A DNA stretch of 64,000 bases from Faecalibacterium taiwanense (GTDB lineage: Bacteria; Bacillota; Clostridia; Oscillospirales; Ruminococcaceae), in NCBI RefSeq assembly GCF_036632915.2, contig NZ_CP155552.1, positions 2,604,001-2,668,000 of the forward strand, read 5' to 3'. Below the pieces are notes generated by a model. It saw only the letters and a list, made by a program, of their open reading frames with translations. It did no database searches and was not told the DNA's origin. A program made the position numbers and the translations under genes. Below, in pieces: positions 18,349-29,240 of the stretch (its first letter is position 1; each line of letters begins with the position of its first letter).

Positions 18349-19374
18349 ATGAATACCAAACGCAAAACGCTCAAAATGCCCGTGCGCTACCTGATGAACG
18401 CCGTGCTGGTGGCTCTGCTGTTCGTGGGCCTGTCCTTCCTCACCCAGAACGTGCTGTCCACCTACCAGAACAAGGTGCTTCTCACCGTGGGCATCAACAT
18501 CATTCTGGCTGTCTCGCTGAACGTTGCCACCGGTTATCTGGGCCAGCTGCCGCTGGGCCACGCCGGTTTCATGGCCGTGGGTGCTTACACCTGCGCCCTG
18601 TTCACGAAATACAGCAATCTGCCCTCCGGTGTCGCTTTTGTCGTGGGTCTGGTGCTGGCCTGCATCGTGGCGGGCCTGTTCGGCGTGCTGATCGGCATTC
18701 CTGCTCTGCGCCTGACCGGTGATTATCTGGCCATCCTGACGCTGGGCTTTGGCGAGATCATCCGCATCACCCTGAACAACATCGATGATGTGCTGGGCTT
18801 CAAGCTGTTCTACGGTGCCAAGGGCCTGAAGAACATCCCCAAGTATTCTAACTTCGCCAATGTGTTCATCTGCGTGGTCATTACCTGCTTTGCCATCCAC
18901 GCCATGATGAAGAGCCGCCACGGCCGTGCCGTGCTGGCCATCCGCGATAACGAGATCGCTGCCGAAAGCTGCGGCATCCAGACTACTTATTATAAGGTCA
19001 TGGCCTTTGCATTCTCCGCCGCCTTTGCCGGTCTGGCCGGCGGCCTGTACGCCTGCTATCTGGGCGTTCTGGACCCCTCCACCTTCGGCTTCATGAAGTC
19101 CATCGAAATTCTGGTCATGGTGGTTCTGGGCGGCATGGGCTCCATGCTGGGCTCCATCCTGTCCGCGACCGTGCTTACCATCCTGCCCGAGGCGACCCGC
19201 AGCTTTGACAGCTACCGCATGGTAGTCTACTCGCTGGTGCTGGTCCTCATGATGATCTTCCGTCCGGGCGGCCTGCTTGGCAGCTACGACTTCTCCATGA
19301 GCCGCATTGTGGAAAAGATCATGAACGGCGAACTGTTCCAGAAGAAAGCAAAGGAGGGCAAAGACCATGAGTGA
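18349..19374 (+). CDS. livM: Branched-chain amino-acid ABC permease LivM
   Basis: The 341-aa protein starts MNTKRKTLKMPVRY. ATG 18349 lies eight bases after AGGAGG, better placed than the ATG at 18343. The LivM signature is present: NIILAVSLNVATGYLGQLPLGHAGFMAVGAY is seen in pieces near residues 45-75, then the cytoplasmic loop LAIRDNEIAAESCGIQ and KSIEILVMVVLGGMGSMLG. It pairs with LivH. Its stop overlaps the livG start by eight bases, indicating coupled translation. Confidence 0.95.
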   Translation: MNTKRKTLKMPVRYLMNAVLVALLFVGLSFLTQNVLSTYQNKVLLTVGINIILAVSLNVATGYLGQLPLGHAGFMAVGAYTCALFTKYSNLPSGVAFVVGLVLACIVAGLFGVLIGIPALRLTGDYLAILTLGFGEIIRITLNNIDDVLGFKLFYGAKGLKNIPKYSNFANVFICVVITCFAIHAMMKSRHGRAVLAIRDNEIAAESCGIQTTYYKVMAFAFSAAFAGLAGGLYACYLGVLDPSTFGFMKSIEILVMVVLGGMGSMLGSILSATVLTILPEATRSFDSYRMVVYSLVLVLMMIFRPGGLLGSYDFSMSRIVEKIMNGELFQKKAKEGKDHE

Positions 19375-20206
19375 ATACCAGACTAAGCTGCACAGTGTGC
19401 CCTCCGGCGGCTTTTTGACCGACCGCGACATGGACAAAAAGCCCATTCTGGACGTGCGTGAGCTGGGCATCGACTTCGGCGGTCTGACCGCCGTGGATGG
19501 CTTCAACCTGATGATCGGCCGCAACGAGATCACCGGTCTGATCGGCCCCAACGGTGCCGGTAAGACCACCGTGTTCAACCTGCTGACCAACGTCTACCAG
19601 CCCACCCGCGGCTCCATCCTGATCGATGGTATGCCTACCGCCGGCAAAAAGACCTATCAGGTCAACCGCATGGGCGTGGCCCGTACCTTCCAGAACATCC
19701 GCCTGTTCAAGGAACTGAGCGTCATCGATAACATCAAGGTGGGCCTGCACGAGTCCATGAAGTACAATCTGGCCTCCTCCCTGATCCGCCTGCCCAACTA
19801 CTGGAAGGAAGAAAAGAAGTGCACCGAGCGTGCTCTGGAGCTGCTGGATATCTTCCACATGGCAGACCTCGCCAATGTGCAGGCAGGCAGCCTGCCCTAC
19901 GGCGCACAGCGCCGTCTGGAGATCATGCGTGCACTGGCCACCAGCCCGAAGCTGCTGCTGCTGGACGAGCCTGCTGCCGGTATGAACCCCTCCGAGACCG
20001 CGGAGCTGACCGAGACCATCCGCCGCATCCGCGACGAGTTCAACATCGCCGTGCTGCTGATCGAGCATGATATGAGCCTGGTCATGGGCATCTGCGAGGG
20101 CATTGCCGTGCTGAACTTCGGCCGCATCATCGCCAAGGGCACGCCGGATGAGATCCGCAACAACCCGCAGGTCATCGAAGCCTATCTGGGCAAGAAGGAG
20201 GGCTAA
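19367..20206 (+). CDS. livG: Branched-chain amino-acid ABC ATPase LivG
   Basis: This 279-aa ATP-binding subunit has an extra N-terminal ~25 residues before ILDVRELGIDFGG. Walker A is GPNGAGKTT, the Q-loop region FQNIRLFKELSV is present, the signature is LPYGAQRRLEI, and Walker B is LLLLDEPAAGMNPSE, followed by LLIEHDMSLVM with the switch His. The C-terminal NPQVIEAYLG is characteristic of LivG. It energises transport with LivF and overlaps the end of livM. Confidence 0.95.
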   Translation: MSEYQTKLHSVPSGGFLTDRDMDKKPILDVRELGIDFGGLTAVDGFNLMIGRNEITGLIGPNGAGKTTVFNLLTNVYQPTRGSILIDGMPTAGKKTYQVNRMGVARTFQNIRLFKELSVIDNIKVGLHESMKYNLASSLIRLPNYWKEEKKCTERALELLDIFHMADLANVQAGSLPYGAQRRLEIMRALATSPKLLLLDEPAAGMNPSETAELTETIRRIRDEFNIAVLLIEHDMSLVMGICEGIAVLNFGRIIAKGTPDEIRNNPQVIEAYLGKKEG

Positions 20207-20209
20207 GCC

Positions 20210-20923
20210 ATGGCTGATACGTTACTGAAAGTTGATAACATCAACGTCTATTACGGCAACATCCACGCCGTCAAGGACATCTCCTTCGAGGTGGATCAGG
20301 GCGAGATCGTCACCCTGATCGGTGCCAACGGTGCTGGCAAATCCACCACCTTAAAGACCATTTCCGGCCTGCTGAAGCCCAAGACCGGCGACATCCTGTA
20401 CAAGGGCAGCAGCATCAAGGGCATGCGCGCCCACAAGATCGTGGAAGCGGGCCTTGCCCATGTGCCGGAAGGCCGTCATGTGTTCCTGCACATGACCGTG
20501 GAAGAAAATCTGGACATGGGTGCATACACCCAGCCTGCTTCCACCATTGCACCCAACAAGGAAAAGGTGTTTGAGCTGTTCCCCCGCCTGAAGGAGCGCC
20601 GCAAGCAGCTGGCCGGTACCATGTCCGGCGGCGAGCAGCAGATGCTGGCTATGGGCCGTGCACTGATGAGCAACGCTTCCATGCTGATGCTGGACGAGCC
20701 TTCCATGGGCCTTTCGCCGCTGCTGGTGCAGGAGATCTTCGACATCATCCAGAACGTGCACAAGGAAGGCATGACCATCCTGCTGGTGGAGCAGAACGCA
20801 CAGATGGCTCTTTCCGTGGCAGACCGTGCCTATGTCCTTGAGACGGGCCGTGTAGTCATGGAGGGCACTGGTGCCGAACTGCTGACCAACGAGCGCGTGC
20901 GCAGCGCATATCTGGGCGGCTAA
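20210..20923 (+). CDS. livF: Branched-chain amino-acid ABC ATPase LivF
   Basis: This 237-aa second ATPase begins three bases after livG. Motifs are GANGAGKST (Walker A), the LivF-typical VPEGRHVFLHMTVEENL, MSGGEQQMLAMGRAL, and LDEPSMGLSPLLVQEIF (Walker B), followed by LLVEQNAQMAL. The end, SAYLGG, is conserved. It is the last gene of the operon and is followed by a strong terminator. Confidence 0.95.
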   Translation: MADTLLKVDNINVYYGNIHAVKDISFEVDQGEIVTLIGANGAGKSTTLKTISGLLKPKTGDILYKGSSIKGMRAHKIVEAGLAHVPEGRHVFLHMTVEENLDMGAYTQPASTIAPNKEKVFELFPRLKERRKQLAGTMSGGEQQMLAMGRALMSNASMLMLDEPSMGLSPLLVQEIFDIIQNVHKEGMTILLVEQNAQMALSVADRAYVLETGRVVMEGTGAELLTNERVRSAYLGG

Positions 20924-20940
20924 GCAAAAAATCGTATAAG

Positions 20941-20976
20941 AAAGGGGCTGTTGCACATGCAACAGCCCCTTTTTTG
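20941..20976. terminator. Bidirectional terminator between livF and the DUF819 gene
   Basis: AAAGGGGCTGTTGC and GCAACAGCCCCTTT form a 14-bp stem with a small loop, flanked by A-rich and T-rich runs. It serves the two convergent genes. Confidence 0.9.
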
Positions 20977-20985
20977 CAGTATTTG

Positions 20986-22149
20986 TTATGCCAGCAGAGA
21001 CATGATATTTGCGGTGATCAAGCCGCCTGCCGTGCCAATGACGTAGCCCATCAGAGCCATCAAAACGCCAACAGGCACCAGAGCGCCGCTGTAGGCACCA
21101 GCCAGAATGGGAGCGGATGCGGAACCGCCGATGTTTGCCAGAGATGCAACACCGCAGGTGAACATATCCAGATGGAAGATCTTTGCCAGCAGCACCAGAA
21201 TGATGCCGTGGATGGCCAGGATCATAAAGCCTGCCAGGATCCATGCGGGTGCATCGGTCAGCTCCAGGAAGCTTGCGCGGGAGGCAAGCAATGCCACCAC
21301 GGAGTACAGCAGCAGGTTGGACAGCTCGGTGCTGCCTGCCATGCGGCCCACGGGGGTGACAGCGCCGATCAGGCCGGACAACGTGATGAGCAGGACGGTC
21401 CAGGTGGCCTTGTCCAGGAAGGGCATTGCGCCGTTCAGGGCTGCGCCGATATCCTGACCGAAGGCGGAGATCACCAGAGCCAGACCCAGCAGGAAGATCA
21501 GGTTGACAAAGCTGGCCTTATCCTCGTTGCCCTTTGCGTCCTCTTCCAGACGGCGGGACACTTCATCCAGCGTGGTGGTGTCGGCCTTGACCCACTTGTT
21601 GAACTTGGGAGCAAGGTTGATGGCCCACAGCAGGAACATGACCCAGATGGAGTAGTCAATGGAGTCCACCACCAGTGCGTAGGCCATGTCAGCTTCGCCG
21701 ATGTCCAGCGCAGCCTGCACGGCGATCATGTTGCCGGAGCCGCCCATCCAGCTGCCGCACAGAGCGCCCAGTGCCTTCCATGCTTCGGCGCCAAGGGGCC
21801 CCTTCATGATGGCGAAGGTGGCAATGAAGGCCAACGAGATGGAGACGGAAGCGGCAAAGAAGCCGCCCAGCATCTTGGGACCCAGCTTGATGATCTTGCG
21901 GATGTCGCAGCGCAGCAGCATCAGGAAGATCATTGCATACAGCAGGTTGTTTTTCAGCACGGAGTAGGCAGGCTTGGTGGCCTCCATGTCCCATGCACCC
22001 AGCGTGCAGAGAATCATGGTAATGAGGTACAGCAGAACGATAGGTGGTGCATAGTCGAAGAATTTCGACTTCGTGTAGCGTTGCAGCCACACCAGCAGTG
22101 CGGCAATGAACACCAGCACGGCGATGTAGGTGAAACCGTTTGTGATCAT
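20986..22149 (-). CDS. DUF819-family membrane protein
   Basis: This 387-aa protein has about ten to eleven hydrophobic segments. The start MITNGFTYIAVL follows AAAGGGG; the 14 residues before it in the ORF look non-coding. DUF819 traits are visible: DYAPPIVLLY, GSWMGGSGNMIAVQ (a Gly-rich membrane loop), DYSIWVMFLLW and ASLANIGGSASAPI in the last third, as in the YjcL-like permease group. The neighbour across the divergent promoter is a dipeptide epimerase. DUF819 and epimerase genes being adjacent suggests that the protein could transport a small peptide or amino-acid-like substrate, which is an inference. Confidence 0.85.
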   Translation of the reverse strand: MITNGFTYIAVLVFIAALLVWLQRYTKSKFFDYAPPIVLLYLITMILCTLGAWDMEATKPAYSVLKNNLLYAMIFLMLLRCDIRKIIKLGPKMLGGFFAASVSISLAFIATFAIMKGPLGAEAWKALGALCGSWMGGSGNMIAVQAALDIGEADMAYALVVDSIDYSIWVMFLLWAINLAPKFNKWVKADTTTLDEVSRRLEEDAKGNEDKASFVNLIFLLGLALVISAFGQDIGAALNGAMPFLDKATWTVLLITLSGLIGAVTPVGRMAGSTELSNLLLYSVVALLASRASFLELTDAPAWILAGFMILAIHGIILVLLAKIFHLDMFTCGVASLANIGGSASAPILAGAYSGALVPVGVLMALMGYVIGTAGGLITANIMSLLA

Positions 22150-22283
22150 GAACCCAATCCCCTTTCTTTTTGTGCAATTTTTTGCGGACAATTGTCTTTA
22201 CAATATCGACAATTTCGTATACAATACTACCATAGATTTCATAATCTGGCAATATTTTTTTATCGAAAGGGGTAGGTTTTTGC

Positions 22284-23381
22284 ATGAAAATCACGGAAGT
22301 ACGTCTCGGTTTGATCTCTGTGCCGCTGCGCGTGCCTTTTAAGACGGCTCTGCGCTCGGTCAGCAGCGTGGAGGATGTGATCGTAGAGATCCACACCGAC
22401 ACCGGCGCTGTGGGTTATGGTGAGGCACCTCCCACCGGTGTGATCACCGGCGACACCACCGGTGCCATCATCGGTGCCATCCGCGACCATATCGCAAAGA
22501 CCATCATCGGCCGCGATGTGGACGACTTTGAAGACCTGATGATCGCACTGAATGCCTGCATCCAGAAGAACACCAGCGCCAAGGCTGCTGTGGATATGGC
22601 CCTGTGGGATCTGTACGGCCAGCTGTACAAAATCCCTGTGTACAAGCTGATGGGCGGCGCAAAGAAGTCCATCGTCACCGACATCACCATCAGCGTCAAC
22701 GACCCCGAAGAGATGGTGCGCGATGCCCTGAACGCCATCGACCGCGGCTACGACTGCCTGAAGGTCAAGGTGGGCAAGGAGCCGGAAAAGGATATTGCAC
22801 GCCTGAGCGCCATCCGCGGTGCTGTGCCCAAGGAGACCTGCATCCGCATCGACGCAAATCAGGGCTGGACCCCCAAGGAAGCCGTGCGCATCCTGAACGG
22901 AATGCAGGAGAAGGGCCTTGATCTCGAATTCGTGGAGCAGCCGGTCAAGGCCCACGATTTTGAAGGCCTGAAGTATGTTACCGAGCGCTCCTATGTGCCG
23001 GTGCTGGCCGACGAGAGCGTGTTCTCCCCGCAGGACGCACTGACCATCATGCAGATGGGAGCCGCAGACCTCGTGAACATCAAGCTGATGAAGTGCGGCG
23101 GCCTGTACAACGCCCTCAAGATCGCATCCGCTGCCGAGGTGTACGGCGTGGAGTGCATGATCGGCTGTATGCTGGAAGCCAAGATCAGCGTGAATGCCGC
23201 CGTGCATCTGGCCTGCGCAAAGCAGATCATCACCCGCGTGGATCTGGACGGCCCCGTGCTGTGCAGTGAGGACCCCATCCTCGGCGGTGCAGTGTTCAAC
23301 GAAAAAGACATCACTGTTTCCAACGAGCCGGGCCTTGGCATCAAGGGCATTGAGCCGGGCAAGATCAAGTATTTGGACTGA
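22284..23381 (+). CDS. Dipeptide epimerase (enolase superfamily, L-Ala-D/L-Glu type)
   Basis: The product is 365 aa. It starts MKITEVRLGLISVPL, with a capping domain carrying the substrate loop (PPTGVITGDT). The barrel contains the KxK pair CLKVKVG near residue 160, metal ligands IDANQGW, LEFVEQP and LADESVF, and the KxG-type LVNIKLMKCGG lysine loop. This is the arrangement of muconate-lactonizing subgroup enzymes such as L-Ala-D/L-Glu epimerase, which recycles murein peptides. Specificity is not certain. It diverges from a DUF819 permease and converges on pepD, another peptide-related gene. A MITE-like repeat starts exactly at its stop codon. Confidence 0.88.
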   Translation: MKITEVRLGLISVPLRVPFKTALRSVSSVEDVIVEIHTDTGAVGYGEAPPTGVITGDTTGAIIGAIRDHIAKTIIGRDVDDFEDLMIALNACIQKNTSAKAAVDMALWDLYGQLYKIPVYKLMGGAKKSIVTDITISVNDPEEMVRDALNAIDRGYDCLKVKVGKEPEKDIARLSAIRGAVPKETCIRIDANQGWTPKEAVRILNGMQEKGLDLEFVEQPVKAHDFEGLKYVTERSYVPVLADESVFSPQDALTIMQMGAADLVNIKLMKCGGLYNALKIASAAEVYGVECMIGCMLEAKISVNAAVHLACAKQIITRVDLDGPVLCSEDPILGGAVFNEKDITVSNEPGLGIKGIEPGKIKYLD

Positions 23382-23508
23382 CCCTCTCAGCTTCACTTCG
23401 TTCAGCAGCTCCCCCGAAAGGGGGAGCTTTTTGCGTCTTTACAGTCAGCACAAAGAAAGCTCCCCCTTTCGGGGGAGCTGGCACAGCGCAAGCTGTGACT
23501 GAGAGGGT
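23381..23508. repeat. MITE-like palindromic repeat
   Basis: Terminal inverted repeats ACCCTCTCAG (23381-23390) and CTGAGAGGGT (23499-23508) enclose two internal hairpins built from AGCTCCCCCGAAAGGGGGAG and its variant. It fills the whole gap between the convergent epimerase and pepD genes. A related but incomplete array is at 27207-27392. Confidence 0.7.
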
Positions 23509-23509
23509 T

Positions 23510-24961
23510 TTATACTTTGTAAGCCAGAATAGCCTTCAGGTATTCCCACACACGGGCCACCGATGCAATGTCGGCGCGCTCGTTGGGGGTGTGGACGTGC
23601 AGCAGGTTCGGACCGAAGGAGATGCAGTCCAGCCCTTCGATCTTGCCCGAGAGGATACCGCATTCCAGGCCCGCATGAATGGCAACGATCTGGGGCTTTG
23701 CACCGTACTGTGCCTCGTACACAGCTACGCAGCGGTCGCGCAGGGCGCTTTCGCGGGCGTAGGTCCAAGCGGGATAGTCGCCGTGGAACCGCACGCTGCC
23801 GCCCAGCAGCTCGGTCAGGGTCTGCAGTTTGCAGCTCAGCAGCTCCTTCGCCGAGGGCACCGAGCTGCGGATGGAAAAGCGCAGAATGGCTTCCTGCTCG
23901 TCCATCTCGGCAACGCCCAGATTCAGCGAGGTCTCCACAAGGCCCGGCACATCCATGCTCATGGCCTGCACGCCCCATGGCATCAGCAGCAGGGCCTTGC
24001 GCAGGCGCTCGGCGGAGTTCGCATCCAGTGCATCGTATTCGCCGCAGCCCTCCTCGGTGAGCTGCAGGCGGATGCCCGGGTCAGCAGTGCCGAATTCTGC
24101 TTTCATCTGCGCGGTAAAGTCTGCCCCGGCAGCGCGCACGGCTTCGGTGATACCGGCGGGCAGCACCAGCGTAACGCTGCTTTCTTTCGGGATGACGTTT
24201 TCCTTTGCACCGCCGGAGAGGGTGAGCACAGCGTACTCTGCACCGTGGTCAGACAGCAGGGTCAGGTAGCGCCCCAGCAGAGCGATGGCGTTGGCACGGC
24301 CCTTGTGGATCTCGGTGCCGGAGTGTCCGCCCACAAGGCCGATCACATCCGCCTTTACGGCGGTGCCGGTCACAGGAACACGGGCAATGGGCAGGTGGCA
24401 TTCAACGCGGCGTCCGCCTGCACAGCCTGCGGTCAGCACTCCTTCTTCCTCGGAGTCGATGTTCACCAGAATCCGGCCCTCAAGGTCGGAAAAATCCATG
24501 GCAGATGCACCCAGCAGGCCCACCTCCTCGCAGACGGTCAGCACGACCTCCAGCGCAGGGTGGGGAATGTCCTTTGCGTCCAGAACAGCCAGCGCATAGG
24601 CCACGGCAATGCCATCGTCGCCGCCAAGGGTCGTGCCCTCGGCGCACACATAGCCGCCGTCTACGACCGGATGGATGGCATCCTTCTCAAGATCCAGCGG
24701 GCAGTCGGCGGTCTTGTCGCCCACCATGTCCAGATGGCCCTGCAGGATCAGGCCCGGCTCCTTCTCGTATCCGGGTGTGGCCGGTGCCTTGATGAGCACA
24801 TTGCCCATCTCGTCCTGACGGCAGGCAAGGCCGTGGGCCTTGGCGAACTGCACGCAGTAGTCGCTCAGTGCCTTTTCGTGGTGGGAGGTGTGCGGAATGC
24901 TGCAGATCTCCTCAAAGTAATAAAAAACCGAAGCTGGTTCCAGATTGGATAATACGCCCAT
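23510..24961 (-). CDS. pepD: Aminoacyl-histidine dipeptidase (PepD, M20 family)
   Basis: This 483-aa cytosolic zinc dipeptidase (beta-Ala-His dipeptidase family) starts behind GAGAGGGAACAT. Metal-site motifs are LILQGHLDMVGDK (His-x-Asp), EGTTLGGDDGIAVAYALA (bridging Asp), TVCEEVGLLGA (catalytic Glu pair) and NIDSEEEG. The C-terminal GLECGILSGKIEGLDCISFGP is the PepD hallmark, followed by HTPNERADIASV. Length is typical. It likely hydrolyses a broad range of dipeptides. Confidence 0.93.
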   Translation of the reverse strand: MGVLSNLEPASVFYYFEEICSIPHTSHHEKALSDYCVQFAKAHGLACRQDEMGNVLIKAPATPGYEKEPGLILQGHLDMVGDKTADCPLDLEKDAIHPVVDGGYVCAEGTTLGGDDGIAVAYALAVLDAKDIPHPALEVVLTVCEEVGLLGASAMDFSDLEGRILVNIDSEEEGVLTAGCAGGRRVECHLPIARVPVTGTAVKADVIGLVGGHSGTEIHKGRANAIALLGRYLTLLSDHGAEYAVLTLSGGAKENVIPKESSVTLVLPAGITEAVRAAGADFTAQMKAEFGTADPGIRLQLTEEGCGEYDALDANSAERLRKALLLMPWGVQAMSMDVPGLVETSLNLGVAEMDEQEAILRFSIRSSVPSAKELLSCKLQTLTELLGGSVRFHGDYPAWTYARESALRDRCVAVYEAQYGAKPQIVAIHAGLECGILSGKIEGLDCISFGPNLLHVHTPNERADIASVARVWEYLKAILAYKV

Positions 24962-25037
24962 AATGTTCCCTCTCCTTGTGCTGTATTTTAAGAAAGAAGA
25001 CCGGCAGAGCTGTGAGCCATGCCGGTCTTTCGGGTCT

Positions 25038-25424
25038 TTACTCTGCCTGACTCAGGCAGTCGTCCATGGCGGTGAACACAGCGTCGCTGGTCATGGTAGC
25101 ACCGGCAACAGCGTCCACACCGCTGGTGGAACCGGCCTTGGTCAGCTGGTCTGCCAGAGTTTCAGCAGCGGTGCCGCCCAGTTCGGGAGTCTCGCCGGAT
25201 GCATCGATCTCCACACCGGTCACCCGGCCGCCGGTGACGGTGACGGTCACGGTCACATCACTCAGGCAGCCCTGAGCGCTGGACGTATAGATGCCATCCG
25301 TCAGGCTGGCGGCGTTGTCGGCAGCGGGCACAGTGCCGGTGTTCTTGATGTACAGGCCGAGCACAACCGCCATAATGACAGTGACAACAGCCATGATGAT
25401 AACATTCCGGGTGAGTTTCTTCAT
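25038..25424 (-). CDS. Membrane-anchored FMN-binding domain protein
   Basis: This 128-aa protein has one N-terminal helix (residues ~7-25) and an FMN_bind domain outside the membrane. The C-terminal SGVDAVAGATMTSDAV matches the D-x-(A/x)-(S/T)-GAT-(S/T) flavinylation motif in which a Thr receives FMN covalently. It resembles stand-alone RnfG/NqrC-like domains. No ApbE flavin transferase or Rnf genes are in the window. It lies between pepD and glnS on the same strand, but the ~90-base gap suggests its own transcript. A role in extracellular or membrane electron transfer is inferred. Confidence 0.8.
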   Translation of the reverse strand: MKKLTRNVIIMAVVTVIMAVVLGLYIKNTGTVPAADNAASLTDGIYTSSAQGCLSDVTVTVTVTGGRVTGVEIDASGETPELGGTAAETLADQLTKAGSTSGVDAVAGATMTSDAVFTAMDDCLSQAE

Positions 25425-25461
25425 AAAAGATCAAATGCTCCCTTTTGACGTGATATATTTT

Positions 25462-27120
<1,659 letters not shown>

Positions 27121-27206
27121 GTGTTTTCCCCCTGTCAAAGGCACAAAGTGCCTATATATTCCATAATACTATATAATACACTATTCTGCCGATTTCTTCA
27201 AGAGAA

Positions 27207-27392
27207 AACCCTCTCAGTCTCGCATACGCTCGCCAGCTCCCCCGAGAGGGGGAGCTTAACTCCTCCAGTCACCTTCGGTGCCAGCCCCCTCAGAGATGGG
27301 GCCCTTGGCAGTACGGTAAAGCTTTTCCTCTTTGCCAAAGGCTCCCTCCCCGAGGGAGCTGGCAAAGCCGTCAGGCTTTGACTGAAGGAGTT
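27207..27392. repeat. Compound MITE-like repeat region
   Basis: A half element (AACCCTCTCAGTC to AGAGGGGGAGCTT) is followed by a complete unit at 27258-27392 with ends AACTCCTCCAGTCA and TGACTGAAGGAGTT as imperfect inverted repeats. Internal hairpins include CTCCCTCCCCGAGGGAG. It lies in the 400-base gap between glnS and yitT. The rest of the gap holds the two promoters. Confidence 0.65.
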
Positions 27393-27527
27393 CTCCCATC
27401 CGAAAAATCCCCAATTCATGTTGTTTCCCACAACTTTTTCCCTATCCCTTGACACCGCCGTGCAAGGAGAGTATATTTTTGCATGGCATACAGCGCATTT
27501 TGCCGTGTTTAAAATAGGAGGAACCCC

Positions 27528-28412
27528 ATGAACAGTTTAAAAGAAGCGTTCAGCAGGAAAAATATGCTGAAGAATTTAAATTTCTTCGGCGAGCTGAATC
27601 TCGGCCTGATCCTGACGGCGGTCGGCATCGTTTACTTTAAAAATCCCAATCATTTTGCATTTGGCGGCACCTCGGGCCTGTCCATTCTGCTGGCAGACCT
27701 GTTCCCTAAGATCAACGTGGGCGGCTTTATGTGGATCATCAACCTGATTCTGGTGGTGCTGGGCTTTGTCTTTCTGGGCATCAAGACCATGGGCTGGACG
27801 ATCTATTCTTCCTTTGCGCTGTCCTTTTTTGTGTCGGTGTGCGAGTGGCTCTATCCCGTCAACGTTTCCATGAGCGGTGATGCCATGCTGGATCTGGTGT
27901 TCGCCGTGTTCCTGCCGGCTCTGGGTGCGGCGATCGTGTTCGACATCGGTGCATCCACCGGCGGTACGGATATTGTGGCCCTGATTCTGGCAAAATATAC
28001 CTCTATGGAGATCGGCAAAGCCCTGATGGTCAGCGATATCCTCATTGTGCTGGCGGCGGCATGGCGGTTCGGCATGGGCACCGGCCTTTACTGCATCCTT
28101 GGCCTGATCGGCAAGAGCTTTGTGGTGGACGGTGCCATCGAGAACATCCGCCTGCGCAAGGTGTGCACCATCGTGACGTCCAACCCGCAGCCCATTCTGG
28201 ACTTCATCATCAAGGAAATGAACCGTTCCGCTACCGTGGAAAAGGCTTACGGCGCTTACACCCACCACGAGCTGAGCGTGCTGGTGACGGTGCTGACCCG
28301 CCGTCAGGCCCTGCAGCTGCGCAACTTCCTGCGGGAGAACGACCCCCGGAGCTTTATCACCATCGTCAATTCCAGCGAGATCATCGGCAAGGGCTTCCGC
28401 TCCTTTAATTAA
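27528..28412 (+). CDS. YitT-family membrane protein (DUF161 plus DUF2179)
   Basis: This 294-aa protein starts behind ATAGGAGGAACC. Five to six hydrophobic helices carry the YitT pattern (NPNHFAFGGTSGLSILLADLF near residues 40-60, DIGASTGGTDIVALIL around 142). They are followed by a cytoplasmic C-terminal DUF2179 domain with ESS-like TIVTSNPQPILDFIIKEM and FITIVNSSEIIGKGF. The family is widespread in Firmicutes, with largely unknown transport function. It is monocistronic, directly upstream of tRNA-Pro. Confidence 0.9.
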   Translation: MNSLKEAFSRKNMLKNLNFFGELNLGLILTAVGIVYFKNPNHFAFGGTSGLSILLADLFPKINVGGFMWIINLILVVLGFVFLGIKTMGWTIYSSFALSFFVSVCEWLYPVNVSMSGDAMLDLVFAVFLPALGAAIVFDIGASTGGTDIVALILAKYTSMEIGKALMVSDILIVLAAAWRFGMGTGLYCILGLIGKSFVVDGAIENIRLRKVCTIVTSNPQPILDFIIKEMNRSATVEKAYGAYTHHELSVLVTVLTRRQALQLRNFLRENDPRSFITIVNSSEIIGKGFRSFN

Positions 28413-28498
28413 AGGCACGGCAGGGCCACGCCGCTATTGACGAACCGCTCCAAAAACGATATACTATATTCCGGCGGTGCAGCAGTGCCGCCGGATGC

Positions 28499-28574
28499 CG
28501 GGGTGTTGCGCAGTTGGTAGCGCGCCTGCTTTGGGAGCAGGAGGCCGCGAGTTCGAGTCTCGCCACTCCGACCA
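28499..28574 (+). tRNA. tRNA-Pro (anticodon TGG)
   Basis: The 76-nt cloverleaf has acceptor CGGGGTG/CACTCCG with CCA encoded, a D-arm GCGCAGTTGGTAGCGC, and an anticodon stem CCTGC with loop TTTGGGA that places TGG at the anticodon. Its T-arm is GCGAGTTCGAGTCTCGC. A short hairpin with TTTTTT follows at about 28585-28625. Mobilizable genes begin downstream, so the gene may be an integration site, although no integrase is adjacent. Confidence 0.95.
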
Positions 28575-28727
28575 GACAAAAATAATCCGAACTTGTTTCC
28601 GATAGGAGATGGGGTCGGATTTTTTGTTTTCTTCGGAAAGTTCAATAGAGGTTTCCGACAGAAGCTGAAATCCGAAATCATAGATTGACCGAAACAAATC
28701 AAACACTGATTTCAGGAGGACACGATT

Positions 28728-28979
28728 ATGAAGTACGATGCAAGAGCCTGTTCGTTCAACATGGATACTGGCTGTGTGAAGCTGCTGCTCCGGGATGGCA
28801 GAAAAATTTCCATCGACTGCACCGGGGTCGAAGATGCGCTGGATGTTACCATTGCGCAGCGGTCTGAACTGGACTACCTCATCTATAATGACCCGCTGGC
28901 GTATGCTGAGCTGATTCTGAACGGCGAACCGGGGGAATATTTGAAGAACGTGGCGGGAAGCCACGGATTAGAGGACTAA
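28728..28979 (+). CDS. DUF6061-like small protein
   Basis: This 83-aa protein has a strong CAGGAGGACACGATT ribosome site. It starts MKYDARACSFNMDTGC, then an EDALDVTIAQRSELDYLIYNDPLAYAELILNG stretch rich in acidic and hydrophobic residues. I recall such proteins as DUF6061, common on Firmicutes mobile elements. Function is unknown. It lies just outside tRNA-Pro and overlaps convergently by 12 bases with the next small gene. Confidence 0.65.
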   Translation: MKYDARACSFNMDTGCVKLLLRDGRKISIDCTGVEDALDVTIAQRSELDYLIYNDPLAYAELILNGEPGEYLKNVAGSHGLED

Positions 28980-29240
28980 ACACAAAAACAGGGCGCGTCC
29001 ACCCGGACGCACCCTGAAAAATCCACACACGATAAGTAAGGCAGGGAGTTCCCCGACGGGAACTTCCTGTTTTTCTTTGGTTGCAATATGAGCCTGTTCC
29101 GCCTGCCATGCAGCAAACTCCCGTTGACCTTCCTCGCTGTTCCAGCAGGCAAGGATTGCCGGGTAGAATGCCCGTGCCAGACGTTCGATGGCTTCATCGG
29201 GATACGGGGAAAGATTTGTGGATTTTTTCTTCTTGTTCAA
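28968..29240 (-). CDS. Small hypothetical protein of the mobilizable module
   Basis: This 90-aa protein has a start proposed at TTG 29240, because the leader GGAGTGTGCGT directly before it is the same as the leader before the ParB-like ATG at 30349. The GTG at 29246 would sit too close to the ribosome site. It starts with a Lys-rich run, then SPYPDEAIERLARAFYPAIL, EEGQREFAAWQAEQ, and a more hydrophobic tail. It resembles small helical proteins often next to relaxase genes in gut Firmicutes; no function known. Confidence 0.6.
   Translation of the reverse strand: MNKKKKSTNLSPYPDEAIERLARAFYPAILACWNSEEGQREFAAWQAEQAHIATKEKQEVPVGELPALLIVCGFFRVRPGGRALFLCLVL

Noticed and set aside
16050..18374. 774-codon minus-strand ORF across livJ and livH
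   Set aside because: It spans two well-identified genes and an intergenic terminator on the other strand; no domain features.
28409..28964. Minus-strand ORFs over tRNA-Pro with an SGETRTRGLLLPKQ-like segment
   Set aside because: This peptide is the antisense translation of the tRNA gene and is a known annotation artefact.
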